Positions 28,233 to 37,573 of a stretch of DNA of 41,910 bases are shown here, piece by piece. How positions within the stretch are numbered: position 1 is the stretch's first letter; every line of letters starts with the position of its first letter. The position numbers were made by a program, and so were the translations under genes. The stretch is from positions 1 to 41,910 of the IMG/VR virus record IMGVR_UViG_3300036864_000030. One strand, written 5' to 3'. Under the pieces are notes generated by a model. The model did not search any database. It was not told the DNA's origin and was given only the letters and a program-made list of their open reading frames with translations. Origin of the DNA: a virus.

Positions 28233-31200
28233 CTACAACAAGACATGTAATTTCCGCAGGATATGCCTTGCTGACTTCGATCTCAATCGAAATATCCTTT
28301 CTAAACTGAGTTCCAACAGATTCCTTTATCGCGTCTCCAGTCATAAGAGGCCCAACTTGATTCAAGGGCGGGTTGGTTTCAGGAAGTATCTCTGTGAAAT
28401 CATCCGCGCCGTAATCACGAATCTTTACACTAAGAGCATCGACGAGCTTTGTAATGACTCTTCCGATTTGTTTGAGTTTTCCGAAGGTAGGTCCTGAATC
28501 CGTCTGAAAATCAATACCAGCGGTTATTGCTCGAGATGTAACAGGAATACCTGCGTAGACAATCCAATCGTCAAGATAATAAGAGTTCTCGATAGCCGTC
28601 GAACTCGAAGCTGTCTTTTCTCCAGGAAGATCGCCATGAAATGCATATTCCGTTACGTCATCTACCGTTTCTTTACTGACAGCATAAAGCTGAACCGTCT
28701 CCCCATTTATATACGATAGATCAAGCGTTTGGACACCTAAGGCACGTGTAGATTGCTTCTTTGACTGTAAGTCAAGTATCGGTTTAGCCTGGAAGCTTCT
28801 AATCAATTCGGTGTCTTCTGGAGGTGTGGATTCAAAAATATCTTCTTTGAATAAATCGAATCCTTTAATTCTCTCGACGAAATACCCAATAGAACCGGAT
28901 ACCATAGTTCTCTTGGTGAGCATGTACAGTTCGTAGCTCTGTTCGTCGCTCTGACTTACTGGCTTTGTCGCGCGAGAGATAATGTCAATGACTTGTATGT
29001 CCACGCCGTTAAGCTCGGAAGTAATTCGGCTCAACGCGTACTGTTTTCCTGTATTTGAAAGTGCGTAAAGTCTTCCGTAAGCTTCATCAAGTATCCAGAT
29101 AATTTCCCATGGATTGTTTTGAGTCTCAATTCTCTTGATGTACTTGAAATTGATGTGCCCAGCCTTATTCACCAAGTCACCCGGGGTGTACCCTTGAATG
29201 GCTTGAGAGAAGATATTCTTCATGATGTGGCCGTTGCCAAACTTCGAGAAACAAACCCCTAGTGAAGTTACCGAGGATACGCCGCCTCGAGATCCTTCCG
29301 AGCTTACAATCTTTGCTAAGGCCTCACCCGGGATGATTCCGGACTGTCCACCCTGAATGATCCATTCGTCCGTATCTGTTCCGATGTAGAGAAAATCCTT
29401 ACCTTGAATCCACTGAATATCACTTGATCGTAATGTTAGCTCGATAGAATCACCAGCAAGAGGTCCGACAGTAAGATCGGTTAAATAGTCATCCTGAAGG
29501 TCTGTTGTCGGGGCTTTGGAAAGAAATATAGAAGTAGGGTTATTTTCGGTAGCAGCAAAGCACAATCTACCTTCAAATGAACTGATATATTTAGGCGAGT
29601 TTCCATCCGAACCGTCAGCCTTATAATTCCCTGACAAAGAGAAGGCACGCAACTTGTCTAAGCTTTCATCTATTTCGACGATAAGATTAGGACTGAGAGA
29701 ACAAATAGCAACGTTAGTTGCGGAACTTATTCCAAACTCTGTCCCAATAGCGCTCCATATTGAGTTCTCGAATCTGTAAATCTTTAGAACGTCCATCGTG
29801 GTATCTAAGAATGCAATGTCCGTTGGGTTTAGGCCAGTAATTGACGGTGCTGTAATTCCTGGTATTGAAAGAGCGGACCCTAAAAGACTCCAGTTTGAGC
29901 CATCGAACCGGTACATTCTCAAAGACTCAAGCGTCTCGTCAATGAAAGCTACGTCCGTTTCATTGATTGACGCGAGTGACGGTTTATCGATACCGGCTAC
30001 AGTAAGTCCAGATCCAACAAGAGACCATGTTGAACCATTGAATCGGTAGCAGCGCAGCGATTCAAGCGTTGCATCTATGAAAGCTACATCCGTATCGTTC
30101 ATTCTGGCCAAAGCACGGATCCCTGTCCCGACTATAGAAAAACCACTCCCAACTTGCGCCCATGAATCTCCATCCCACCTATACGTCCTTAATTCGGCGC
30201 TTACCCCAACAAATAAAGCAACGTCTGTTGCGTTTAATTGACATAGTGCACACTGATTAGCCCCGGTAGCTAAGCTAGTTCCCACCAAAGAAAAGTTTAA
30301 ACCGTCGAATCTATAGACTCGAAGGGCTTGAATTGTGGTGTCAACAAACACAAAATCGGTAGCATTCAACTTGCACAGAACGGGGCTTGTCACCGCAGTC
30401 AATGATAGGGCGTTACCTTTCTGCGTCCATATTCTACTCTCTATTCCCAATTCATCAGCCGCGAACGTATCCGTAGTTCCTGGCGTTCGAGTGATAGAAC
30501 AAATACCCGACTCACTCACCATGTACATGACGTTTTTTATGATCTCGTAATCAAACTCGTCACCGATATTGAAAGCTGAGATGTCTACGGTTTGGAGGAG
30601 TTTAGAGGAATATGGATCGTAGAAATTTAAAGAGCTAACCTCGGTAGAGCTAAAATCAATAGATAAGCCGTTTCCAACGATTTGCCAGTTTGTACCATCG
30701 AAGCGGTAAGTTTGTATTTGAGCTGGTGTATCAACGATTGCGGCGATATCAGTACCATTTATTGCCGAAATATTAGAAGCATTGTAAATGCCAGATAGAG
30801 AAAAAGACACTCCTACCTGTGACCATGCAGCCCCATCAAATCTAAAAACCTTTAGAAGCTTTAGCGTAATGTCGACAAGGGCAATATCTGTGGAAGTAAG
30901 TCTCGTTATTGCTGGAAAGAATATTCCAGGGACGGAAAAAGAGGATCCTAAAGCAGCCCAAAAACTGCCATTGAATCTATAGACTTGAAGCAATTCGAGT
31001 GTACCATCAATTACTGCAACGTCCGTTGCGCTTAAAGCACACAGCGTGGGGCCAGTACCGATGCCAGGCAATGATAACCCAGCACCAACTAAAGTCCAAT
31101 TCGTGCCATCAAAGCGGTAACATCGCAATGATTTAAGATTGTGATCTAAAAAAGCGATATCGGTTGCGTTTAATGCACTCATGCGCTGCGTTATTGTTCC

Positions 31201-31746
31201 TGGAATTGAAAAAGAATTACCAATTTGTACCCAAGTCGAGCCATTGAAACGGTAGGTTCTAAGTGTATTATTTACGTCATCGATGAGCGCAACATCGGTA
31301 TTATTCAGGGAACACAATCCAAAAGAAACGGCGCTTGATACAATTTGAAGCCCGGATCCGATTTTTATCCACCCAGATCCAGTCCAGCGGTACATAATTA
31401 ATTGTCTATTGATATCGTCAATATATGCGATATTCGCCGAATCCATAGCCGCCGTTGTTACAACACCGCTAAGCGCGAGAGATGGCGAAGCACCCATTCC
31501 CAAAACAACATAATTCCAAGCAGAAATTATCCGTAAAGGAACGCCAGCCGGAGGTGTAACGAAATATTCGGTACCTGGTCTGCGCGTGATCGATCCCGTG
31601 GGAGTAACGATAAAGTTCTCAAGGAGTTTTAGAGAAGCCGAATATCGTTCAATATTCAGATTCCCTAACGCTCTTTTTGATACTTCCCCGTTCTCGAAAC
31701 TAGGGATTGTAACGGTACCTTTCACGGTGCCCTCTGATCTACCCAC
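28213..31746 (-). CDS. Tail tubular protein B (nozzle) with repeat inserts, 1177 aa
   Basis: The N-terminus (TIPSFENGEVSKRALGNLNI, ...GSITRRPGTEYF) and residues 395-440 and 750-1177 match the T7 gp12 nozzle family. It is much longer than gp12 (about 790 aa) because of two blocks of six ~45-residue repeats at residues about 99-368 and 455-708. Each repeat has the form LxATDVAxIDxxLxxLRxYRFDGxxWxxVGxGLSxxG, given here as a pattern. Such repeats should form beta-propeller blades. Overlaps tail tubular protein A by 25 bases. Confidence 0.85.
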   Translation of the reverse strand: MGRSEGTVKGTVTIPSFENGEVSKRALGNLNIERYSASLKLLENFIVTPTGSITRRPGTEYFVTPPAGVPLRIISAWNYVVLGMGASPSLALSGVVTTAAMDSANIAYIDDINRQLIMYRWTGSGWIKIGSGLQIVSSAVSFGLCSLNNTDVALIDDVNNTLRTYRFNGSTWVQIGNSFSIPGTITQRMSALNATDIAFLDHNLKSLRCYRFDGTNWTLVGAGLSLPGIGTGPTLCALSATDVAVIDGTLELLQVYRFNGSFWAALGSSFSVPGIFFPAITRLTSTDIALVDITLKLLKVFRFDGAAWSQVGVSFSLSGIYNASNISAINGTDIAAIVDTPAQIQTYRFDGTNWQIVGNGLSIDFSSTEVSSLNFYDPYSSKLLQTVDISAFNIGDEFDYEIIKNVMYMVSESGICSITRTPGTTDTFAADELGIESRIWTQKGNALSLTAVTSPVLCKLNATDFVFVDTTIQALRVYRFDGLNFSLVGTSLATGANQCALCQLNATDVALFVGVSAELRTYRWDGDSWAQVGSGFSIVGTGIRALARMNDTDVAFIDATLESLRCYRFNGSTWSLVGSGLTVAGIDKPSLASINETDVAFIDETLESLRMYRFDGSNWSLLGSALSIPGITAPSITGLNPTDIAFLDTTMDVLKIYRFENSIWSAIGTEFGISSATNVAICSLSPNLIVEIDESLDKLRAFSLSGNYKADGSDGNSPKYISSFEGRLCFAATENNPTSIFLSKAPTTDLQDDYLTDLTVGPLAGDSIELTLRSSDIQWIQGKDFLYIGTDTDEWIIQGGQSGIIPGEALAKIVSSEGSRGGVSSVTSLGVCFSKFGNGHIMKNIFSQAIQGYTPGDLVNKAGHINFKYIKRIETQNNPWEIIWILDEAYGRLYALSNTGKQYALSRITSELNGVDIQVIDIISRATKPVSQSDEQSYELYMLTKRTMVSGSIGYFVERIKGFDLFKEDIFESTPPEDTELIRSFQAKPILDLQSKKQSTRALGVQTLDLSYINGETVQLYAVSKETVDDVTEYAFHGDLPGEKTASSSTAIENSYYLDDWIVYAGIPVTSRAITAGIDFQTDSGPTFGKLKQIGRVITKLVDALSVKIRDYGADDFTEILPETNPPLNQVGPLMTGDAIKESVGTQFRKDISIEIEVSKAYPAEITCLVVDVETSE
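29623..31452 (-). repeat. Two blocks of six propeller-blade repeats in the nozzle gene
   Basis: Block 1 covers about 30643-31452, block 2 about 29623-30384. Repeats are about 135 bases long and similar in protein, less so in DNA, so they are not recent copies. The T7 nozzle itself contains a six-bladed propeller, so one block may be the canonical propeller and the other an added domain. Confidence 0.7.
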
Positions 31747-32285
31747 AAGGTTGATTTTCGCTGTACGTCGGTGCGTTCTTGTGTGGCTAAGTTCTTATTG
31801 ACTCTTAATTTGTAAACGAATTCTTGCTGTATTTGGTTAAGTCTTTCTTTGTCTTTCGTTAGTCTCATGCAAAGAACGTAAGCGAGTTTGGTTGCGATAC
31901 AGTCTAGAAGACCCTCATCGTAGTCAGGCTCAACCACGGCACTAGAGAGATACTTCAACACTGCCGTTGCGTCATCGGTGTAAAGAAAGGTCGATTCCTC
32001 GGTGTAGGCAGCTTTTGATAGAAGGGAGTGCGGTTTTACACAATCCGAAGGAAGAGCATATTTGTACTGATAAGCACCGTCATCAAGATCCGTATCTATC
32101 TCTACTTGAGCCAGTGCGATTCGTTTCATACATCGCGGCCAGTAGTGTTCTCTCAAAACCTCAAGCCGGACGTTATTATATTCTTGGTTGACCGCCTGCG
32201 CCTGTTCTGAGGTATCGGAAAAGCTGGAGATCGATTTGATCCCCAGCTTCATCAACGCGGCGTTAGCTACGTCAAGTTTGGTCAT
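31722..32285 (-). CDS. Tail tubular protein A (adaptor), 187 aa
   Basis: The start (MTKLDVANAALMKLGIKSIS), then NQEYNNVRLEVLREHYWPRC, is the characteristic pattern of the T7 gp11-like adaptor that joins portal and nozzle. The second half holds CIATKLAYVLCMRLTKDKER, helical as expected. Length is typical of the family (about 190 aa). It overlaps both neighbours by a few bases (TAATG upstream). Confidence 0.9.
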   Translation of the reverse strand: MTKLDVANAALMKLGIKSISSFSDTSEQAQAVNQEYNNVRLEVLREHYWPRCMKRIALAQVEIDTDLDDGAYQYKYALPSDCVKPHSLLSKAAYTEESTFLYTDDATAVLKYLSSAVVEPDYDEGLLDCIATKLAYVLCMRLTKDKERLNQIQQEFVYKLRVNKNLATQERTDVQRKSTLWVDQRAP

Positions 32286-32668
32286 TATTGAGCCATGATG
32301 ACAGCGGAAATGGTTCCGGTGAGCATCGGGCCGGTTGCGACCGTGTAGTTGGCACGGACATACGTCTTTGCGCTCATTTCTTCGAAGGTAAGTTCGTATT
32401 CTTTACCAGCCACGAGGTCAGCTACCGCGATTGCGGGAGTTGTAACCAGGTCGGCATAGCCAGAACCTACGGTGTCAGACGATTGCAAAGCTATGGTAAG
32501 CGTTGCGGCACCACCAGCGGTGAACGCGGTTCCTACGGTGAACTTAACTTTGAGCTTTCGCTCGCGGCCAATTTGCAGCTTGTCGGTTTGCTTTACGTTC
32601 GTGGTAGGCGCGGTTACGGTGACAGCTTGGAGGTCTCCAAGAATGTTATTCAAATCTAATCTAGGCAT
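32285..32668 (-). CDS. Capsid cement protein, Bbp16-like, 127 aa
   Basis: ATG 32668 follows AAGGAG by seven bases; the long open frame upstream overlaps the capsid gene and is not coding. The product is Thr/Ala/Val-rich and beta-structured (QAVTVTAPTTNVKQTDKLQI, TAFTAGGAATLTIALQSSDT) with no charged helix. It follows the major capsid gene directly. This matches Bbp16-type cement proteins of BPP-1-like phages, which trimerise on the capsid surface. The name is by pattern and place. Confidence 0.7.
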   Translation of the reverse strand: MPRLDLNNILGDLQAVTVTAPTTNVKQTDKLQIGRERKLKVKFTVGTAFTAGGAATLTIALQSSDTVGSGYADLVTTPAIAVADLVAGKEYELTFEEMSAKTYVRANYTVATGPMLTGTISAVIMAQ

Positions 32669-32679
32669 TTCATTACTCC

Positions 32680-33648
32680 TTAAGCTACCGCTGTTTCGGT
32701 ATTGACGATGCCGTCGAATATGCGCCACGAGATGCCCATGAACTCGACTACAGGCGCTCCGAACTCGTCGACCTTGTACCAGATGTTTGTCTTGTTCTGT
32801 ACGAAGTTCTGGAACAGAGCAAACTGCGAAGCCTTCATATAGGCATACAATTTGGTTCCGCCGAGGTTCAAGTTCGCCATGATGCGGTTTACTTTCGTCT
32901 GGAGCGTGTAGTTCGTCCAAGGGTCCGCGTTGGTGTCGTCAATGTTAGCAATACGCGCGATGCCCTTGGGGTCCTGGATGGCAAGACCGTAGTCTTGTTC
33001 CAAGTGACTCTGGTAGACGTAGTAAATCTTTCCGGTCGAGTCCCTCACCTGTTGACGGCCCATATCTTCGGTCTTTACCCCGAAGGTCGTAGAACCGCGA
33101 GGATAGATACCGTAAGCGAAGCGCTTATCCCAGGCGACGAAATAAATCGAGGTCCGGCTAGCAGAGCCGCCAGCGTCGACCACCTGATCAGCTACAAGCG
33201 ATTTCATTCGCTTTGCAAGACCGTCGATCTTTCGAATAGTCGCGGAACGGTCAGCGTAGATCAAATCCACACTGGCATCGTAAGCCATATCTGCCATTTT
33301 CATGGTGTCCTGATCGTCTCGCTCTTGCAAGATGTCGGGATAAAGGTCTTTCGCCCGAACGTCGACTTCCGAATAGTCTTCACGCTTCATGAGATACTCG
33401 TCGATCTGTTCGGGGTTGATCTTGGTAGCTGCCACGCCTTCATACAAAGCGGTGGCAGTCGAAGTACCAGCTATTGTACGACGTGGAATGCGATGCTTGT
33501 CAGGCATGTTAGCCTGTACCCACTGCATATCCGAAAAGAGAGTGCTTCTGCGTCGAAGGGTGTCATACAGGGGAAGGTATTTACCATCCTCCGTATGTGA
33601 CTTCGCCATTTCAGCGATAGTGATTTGTCCCGTTGTAAGGGTAGACAT
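32680..33648 (-). CDS. Major capsid protein, 322 aa
   Basis: The sequence begins MSTLTTGQITIAEMAKSHTE and contains RRRSTLFSDMQWVQANMPDK followed by IPRRTIAGTSTATALYEGVA, which is characteristic of the capsid proteins of BPP-1-like and related short-tailed phages. A GIYPRGSTTFGVKTEDMGRQ segment in the middle also recurs in this group. The fold should be HK97-like. The gene lies between scaffold and cement protein, as expected. ATG 33648 has AAGGATC upstream (moderate). Confidence 0.9.
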   Translation of the reverse strand: MSTLTTGQITIAEMAKSHTEDGKYLPLYDTLRRRSTLFSDMQWVQANMPDKHRIPRRTIAGTSTATALYEGVAATKINPEQIDEYLMKREDYSEVDVRAKDLYPDILQERDDQDTMKMADMAYDASVDLIYADRSATIRKIDGLAKRMKSLVADQVVDAGGSASRTSIYFVAWDKRFAYGIYPRGSTTFGVKTEDMGRQQVRDSTGKIYYVYQSHLEQDYGLAIQDPKGIARIANIDDTNADPWTNYTLQTKVNRIMANLNLGGTKLYAYMKASQFALFQNFVQNKTNIWYKVDEFGAPVVEFMGISWRIFDGIVNTETAVA

Positions 33649-33673
33649 GTAAGATCCTTAAAGGAAATTACGG

Positions 33674-34456
33674 TTACTCTATATACTCCACGAGTCTAGA
33701 AGGCTTCGGTTTCTTTGTGGATTCTTCACCACGAAGAGTTTCCGCCTCGCTCAGTTTTGAACCCCGTTCATGCATTTCGAGTATAAAGTCCGGGTCATTG
33801 TACAGACCTTTTGCTTTGTACTTTTCGCGCAATGCAGGAGACAAAGACTGTAGCCCTCGCTCGGCAATCTTAAGTTCTTTACCGTAATCGGTGCCCCATT
33901 TAGCTTCAAGAGCTTTCTTACCTTCGGCTTTTTGCTTCTCTACTGCCGCCGCTGCTTCCGCTTGGGCTTTCGTGTAGGAATCAATCTGCTTCTTGTCTTC
34001 ACCTGCGCGCCACTCAACAATCTTTTTCGCCGTAGCTACTGGAATGTTCAATTCATGCGCAAGCTTGGTAAAAGCCTTTTTGCTTTCTGGGTCGAATTTG
34101 ACGCCATTAACTTCGTCGGGTATCTCGTACCCATCCGGTGTATCTGGCACCCCGAGTCTTTTCCTGTAGGCCGCCTTGTCCGCATCCGTTGCGGTTTCTC
34201 CGGGTATAAAAATTGCGTCGCTCAGTCGTTTATCGTGTTTGACAAAAGCTTCGTACAGATCGGACGGCCCTTTCATACCCGAAAGCCTTTTATCAGCTCG
34301 ATACTCTTCCTTTAACGCGGCTACCCATTGGCCTGGAGGTGTGTACTCTGCCGCTGACGTTCCGGTCCCTTCCGTCTTCGACTCAGTTTTCGTTTCCTTA
34401 GTCGTCTCGGTCGTTTGGGTTTGCTGGTCTTCCAGCAACGTCGATTCTTCTGCCAT
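33674..34456 (-). CDS. Scaffold protein, 260 aa
   Basis: A very charged, helical protein with a Thr/Glu-rich N-terminus (QTQTTETTKETKTESKTEGT) and a C-terminal coiled coil (AAVEKQKAEGKKALEAKWG). The middle contains PDTPDGYEIPDEVNGVKFDP, common in phage scaffolds. It directly precedes the capsid gene, the usual position. A near-consensus promoter overlaps its start codon (34454-34482). Confidence 0.85.
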   Translation of the reverse strand: MAEESTLLEDQQTQTTETTKETKTESKTEGTGTSAAEYTPPGQWVAALKEEYRADKRLSGMKGPSDLYEAFVKHDKRLSDAIFIPGETATDADKAAYRKRLGVPDTPDGYEIPDEVNGVKFDPESKKAFTKLAHELNIPVATAKKIVEWRAGEDKKQIDSYTKAQAEAAAAVEKQKAEGKKALEAKWGTDYGKELKIAERGLQSLSPALREKYKAKGLYNDPDFILEMHERGSKLSEAETLRGEESTKKPKPSRLVEYIE

Positions 34457-34482
34457 TATAAATATACTCCCTTAATTAATCA
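34454..34482 (-). promoter_or_regulatory. Sigma70-like promoter overlapping the scaffold start codon
   Basis: Minus strand TTGATT (34482-34477), 17 bases, TATAAT (34459-34454). The ATG of the scaffold gene begins inside the -10 element, so transcripts from here would lack that start and would mainly express the major capsid and cement proteins. It may be a chance AT-rich match. Confidence 0.4.
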
Positions 34483-34491
34483 ATCGATTAA

Positions 34492-34755
34492 CTATTTTCT
34501 TGCCTCTGTGTATTCCGCTGGTTCTGGTAGCTCTATCCATGCATTCAAAAGCGGTTCGAACTTTCTTGGAACTCCAAGCCCCGCGTGACCCAAGATATCA
34601 GCGCCAACATTGTGCCGAATCCTGTCGTCTTCTGTTCTGATTTCTCCGAAATAAGCGCAGATGTTCATGAGAATGTGCGCAAACACCTTTCTTCCCGCTG
34701 GAGTTGAAAAGCACTCTACATACGCCATTCGAAGTTCTTCATTTACCTGAGTCAT
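34492..34755 (-). CDS. Bbp19-like structural-module protein, 87 aa
   Basis: The pattern ECFSTPAGRKVFAHILMNIC (F-T-x-x-G-x-x-V-x-x-x-L) and the following DDRIRHNVGADILGHAGLG resemble the Bbp19 domain proteins found between portal and capsid genes in BPP-1-like phages. The C-terminus is acidic (LPEPAEYTEARK). Role is unknown but virion- or assembly-related by position. It overlaps the portal gene by ATGA. Confidence 0.65.
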   Translation of the reverse strand: MTQVNEELRMAYVECFSTPAGRKVFAHILMNICAYFGEIRTEDDRIRHNVGADILGHAGLGVPRKFEPLLNAWIELPEPAEYTEARK

Positions 34756-36449
34756 CCGCCACCACCTAAACCAAGAGCAGCGCCGATGCTGCCTGGCTGT
34801 TGAGCTTTAGCTATATTGCTCGCATTATTCATGATTGCTAATTGCATAGCTTCTTGTTTCTGTTGAGCCGCTATCTGTGCTCGCTGTTCGCCAATCTTGT
34901 CAATTTCTTCTTTGGTTCGCTTACGTTCGTTAGGGAGACTTGATTCTTCTACGATGTCCATTGCAATGCCCATCAAATCGACGGTGTCAAATATCTGAGG
35001 CCCACCAACTTGAGCAATCGGAGCGAGCGAACCAAGTACCTGATTAAATCCTGTGGTCTTTAGGTACCGGCGCTGCATCTCTGCCATAGGGCCGATGTAT
35101 TCAATCTTTAGTTTAGCGCCTTCGCCCAAAGCTGCGGGTAGTGGGGTAATGGTTCCGTTTCGCATGAGGATGTCTATCACCCGGGTGAGAATCGGATTGT
35201 AAAGCTCAGCGGCAGCACGTGCGAGCACCGCGCCCAAAAGGGCTGCCTTCTCGCCCTGGCGTTCCGCGAGTTCAGGGACAGTTACCTCTCGCGGAATGCT
35301 GTTAATCATGAGGAAGACATCAAGATGAAAGCTTTCCTCGATTCTCTTTCTTCGGTCGGCAGTGAGATCTTTGCCTATTTCGTAACTTCCGCCGAGATCG
35401 ATCTTTTGTACAAGTTCATCTGGATTTACGTAGTACTGAACTCCACGGGGTCGGATATCTAGTTCTCTCCGGCCATCGTTAATAGAAGCCGGAGCTTGAA
35501 GCATGGGTTCTGCATTGAATTGAGCTTGAATCAAAAGGGATCGCGCCATCTGGTTGAGCATCATTGCGTCAGAAGTGCAGTCAATTCCAGGACCGCGACC
35601 GTATGTCTCATTTGAGTTCTTTCGATATCTCCACACAGGGTACGGCATCGTGTCGTATCCGCTGCAATCGAGAGGTTTAGACGATGATTGATTTTCAATG
35701 TAAACCACAGAGGCGAACTTTTTGTTTAGTGCTTCTCGCTTAGCGATCTCTGTGAGATTAGGCCCCATGCCATCGCGAGGGAAAACAGCGTGAATCAACC
35801 ATTCGGTTTCAAGCGGGTTTTCTTTGACTTTCTTTTCGTATTCGGCTTTCTCAGTGTTATCGAATCCGTTCTGGTATTTTTCCCAAATGTTCCGGCGAGT
35901 TTCCTGGTATCTTCGAAAGACTACATCAACCTCGCCTAAAGGATTCTCTGCAATGAATATTTCCCACGGGTTGATCGGAATGAACCGGATTCGCCCGCTT
36001 GCAATATCCTCATCAACGAACATGGTAGCCGTTGAAATAGAAACCCCGTCAAGAATAGTCTCGTTGATCGCGGTGTAAAAGTTGGAACTCTGTAAAGCTC
36101 CGTAGACCTTTTCCATAGCCATATCGAGCCAAGCTTTAGCGGAAGCGTTCTTAGTTAGTTGTTTGTCGGTAAATCCGAACCGTACCCATGGATAGGCAGG
36201 GGAACAGGAATATCCCTGTAGACCATTTGCTGAGGTCTGCGCGGCATAGACGGCGGTCGAGTCGAATAACTCAGTCGTCTCGTTCTTGCCTTCGGTTTGT
36301 GTGCTTGATTTCTGGAACTCATTTTGGAATCGGCGGGGGTTTACATATTTACTGGTTTGTTCCCACAAGGGACGCCAATACTCCCGTACTTGCTTCATAC
36401 GGGTGAGAACTTTATTTAGCTCGATGCAATCGTTCTCGTCGTATTTCAA
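34752..36449 (-). CDS. Portal (head-tail connector) protein, 565 aa
   Basis: N-terminal features of the T7-like portal family are present: REYWRPLWEQTSKYVNPRRF near residue 22, then SANGLQGYSCSPAYPWVRFG. Later come WEIFIAENPLGEVDVVFRRY and NETYGRGPGIDCTSDAMMLN. Length is usual for the family (about 535-560). The C-terminus is Gln/Ala rich and Gly tailed. The dodecameric portal sits at one capsid vertex and is the docking site of the terminase and of tail tubular protein A. Confidence 0.92.
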   Translation of the reverse strand: MKYDENDCIELNKVLTRMKQVREYWRPLWEQTSKYVNPRRFQNEFQKSSTQTEGKNETTELFDSTAVYAAQTSANGLQGYSCSPAYPWVRFGFTDKQLTKNASAKAWLDMAMEKVYGALQSSNFYTAINETILDGVSISTATMFVDEDIASGRIRFIPINPWEIFIAENPLGEVDVVFRRYQETRRNIWEKYQNGFDNTEKAEYEKKVKENPLETEWLIHAVFPRDGMGPNLTEIAKREALNKKFASVVYIENQSSSKPLDCSGYDTMPYPVWRYRKNSNETYGRGPGIDCTSDAMMLNQMARSLLIQAQFNAEPMLQAPASINDGRRELDIRPRGVQYYVNPDELVQKIDLGGSYEIGKDLTADRRKRIEESFHLDVFLMINSIPREVTVPELAERQGEKAALLGAVLARAAAELYNPILTRVIDILMRNGTITPLPAALGEGAKLKIEYIGPMAEMQRRYLKTTGFNQVLGSLAPIAQVGGPQIFDTVDLMGIAMDIVEESSLPNERKRTKEEIDKIGEQRAQIAAQQKQEAMQLAIMNNASNIAKAQQPGSIGAALGLGGGG

Positions 36450-36904
36450 GGAAGTATACTCGTGGCGTTAGAATACGCAACCATTGTTTCCTTGGCTGCC
36501 TTTTTGTTCTTGAAGTTCTGGACGAAAGACTCGAGCTTTTGCTGCGACCATACTCCGCCACGATCTCCCGATCCATCATCAATGAGCTTGGCCCCCCGAT
36601 TGAGCCCGAAAGCTGCCTTGAGATCGTTCGCAGCGGTAGGGAACGCCTGGCCACCAAAGCCGTCAGATCGAGCGGCATTCGCGGCATAGGTAGCAAGCGC
36701 TATAGGGTCAGCGCCTTCACCGAGGGCGTCGATTGCTTGCTGCTTGTAGGTATCAACGTTGAAATCTCGGGCTTTACCTTGTTTGGTATCATAGCCCAGC
36801 AAGTCGCCGGGCTGATTGCTTGAACCTGATTTACTTGGCGAGCTTTGTTTGAAGCCTGCCGCCTCGCGTATCGCGTTGCCTCTTTGTGGACTGTAGTCTG
36901 ACAT
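36446..36904 (-). CDS. Hypothetical protein before the portal, 152 aa
   Basis: ATG 36904 has a GGAGGG upstream and the C-terminus overlaps the portal gene by ATGA. The N-terminus is low-complexity Ser/Gly (KQSSPSKSGSSNQPGDLLG). The middle contains DALGEGADPIALATYAANAARSDG-type helices (given in part) and looks like a small globular domain. Possible virion or assembly protein; unrecognised. Confidence 0.6.
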   Translation of the reverse strand: MSDYSPQRGNAIREAAGFKQSSPSKSGSSNQPGDLLGYDTKQGKARDFNVDTYKQQAIDALGEGADPIALATYAANAARSDGFGGQAFPTAANDLKAAFGLNRGAKLIDDGSGDRGGVWSQQKLESFVQNFKNKKAAKETMVAYSNATSILP

Positions 36905-37343
36905 AGTCCCTCCGAATGGAGAGAATAATACTACTTGCCGCTACTACTTGCAAGAGAATGGAAAATGGGATACCAAGCCACGCGTAAGCTTGACGGAAAT
37001 CACCGCCTGCTCCAATGACACTAAATAGGTTTTCAAGCGTAATGGTCGCAAGCATACCCAAAGCTAAGCCAGTCATGATAGCGCTTTTTCGGAATACGAG
37101 AACCAAGAACACAAAGGCTATTTGAGCCATCCACCCACCTTGGCAGATAAGCGAAAGCTGAAAAGAGTTCATATAGGCGCCATGAGCAATGAAGGTTTCG
37201 CCAAGATCGACTTGGATGTATCGAGGATCTACACCAGCAATCAAAGCAAGGAACGCGTGCCCGTATTCATGGACCATTGTCCAGGCTGGTAGAAACCACA
37301 GAATAACAGCCGACACTACGGCAATAAGTATTGTCTTTTTCAT
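36831..37343 (-). CDS. Putative intramembrane zinc protease (M50-like), 170 aa
   Basis: HEYGHAFLALIAGV lies at residues 25-38, with the HExxH motif (DNA 37257-37271) at the end of the first membrane helix (LIAVVSAVILWFLPAWTMV). Three further hydrophobic segments follow (LICQGGWMAQIAFVFLVLVF; SAIMTGLALGMLATITL; GIPFSILLQVVAASSIILSI). This is the layout of site-2-protease-like proteins, though no NPxxDG motif is seen and the family call is tentative. ATG is coupled by ATGA to the 77-aa gene, and the 3' end overlaps the next gene by 74 bases. Confidence 0.65.
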   Translation of the reverse strand: MKKTILIAVVSAVILWFLPAWTMVHEYGHAFLALIAGVDPRYIQVDLGETFIAHGAYMNSFQLSLICQGGWMAQIAFVFLVLVFRKSAIMTGLALGMLATITLENLFSVIGAGGDFRQAYAWLGIPFSILLQVVAASSIILSIRRDYVRLQSTKRQRDTRGGRLQTKLAK

Positions 37344-37573
37344 GCTTCCTCCGTCATGGATGGCAAAATAGGCGTGAACTTATCACAACCGCGTTCAGCC
37401 TTGAAGTCACCCACATTTATCATTTCCTGCGCATCTGAATAATAACGATAGCACGACGTACGGATTAAACAAGGCACCGCACCACAGAAACCAATACAAG
37501 ACCGCTGGTCTGTTGAGTTGATTTCTCGGTTTCTTGAGTACTTGTAGAATTGGTGGCCTAGTTCGCGCGGCAT
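37340..37573 (-). CDS. Cysteine-containing hypothetical protein, 77 aa
   Basis: ATG overlaps the TAA of the 44-aa gene (TAATG) and the TGA overlaps the next ATG (ATGA). It begins MPRELGHQFYKYSRNREINS and has five cysteines in the sequence RSCIGFC, PCLI, TSCY, RGCD. The RELGH stretch resembles half of an HExxH motif with His replaced by Arg. I make no functional claim; it may work with the zinc-protease-like protein that follows. Confidence 0.55.
   Translation of the reverse strand: MPRELGHQFYKYSRNREINSTDQRSCIGFCGAVPCLIRTSCYRYYSDAQEMINVGDFKAERGCDKFTPILPSMTEEA

Noticed and set aside
32995-33600. Plus-strand open frame of 201 codons
   Set aside because: It is a mirror of the major capsid gene, which has clear family motifs; no plus-strand promoter or ribosome site is present.
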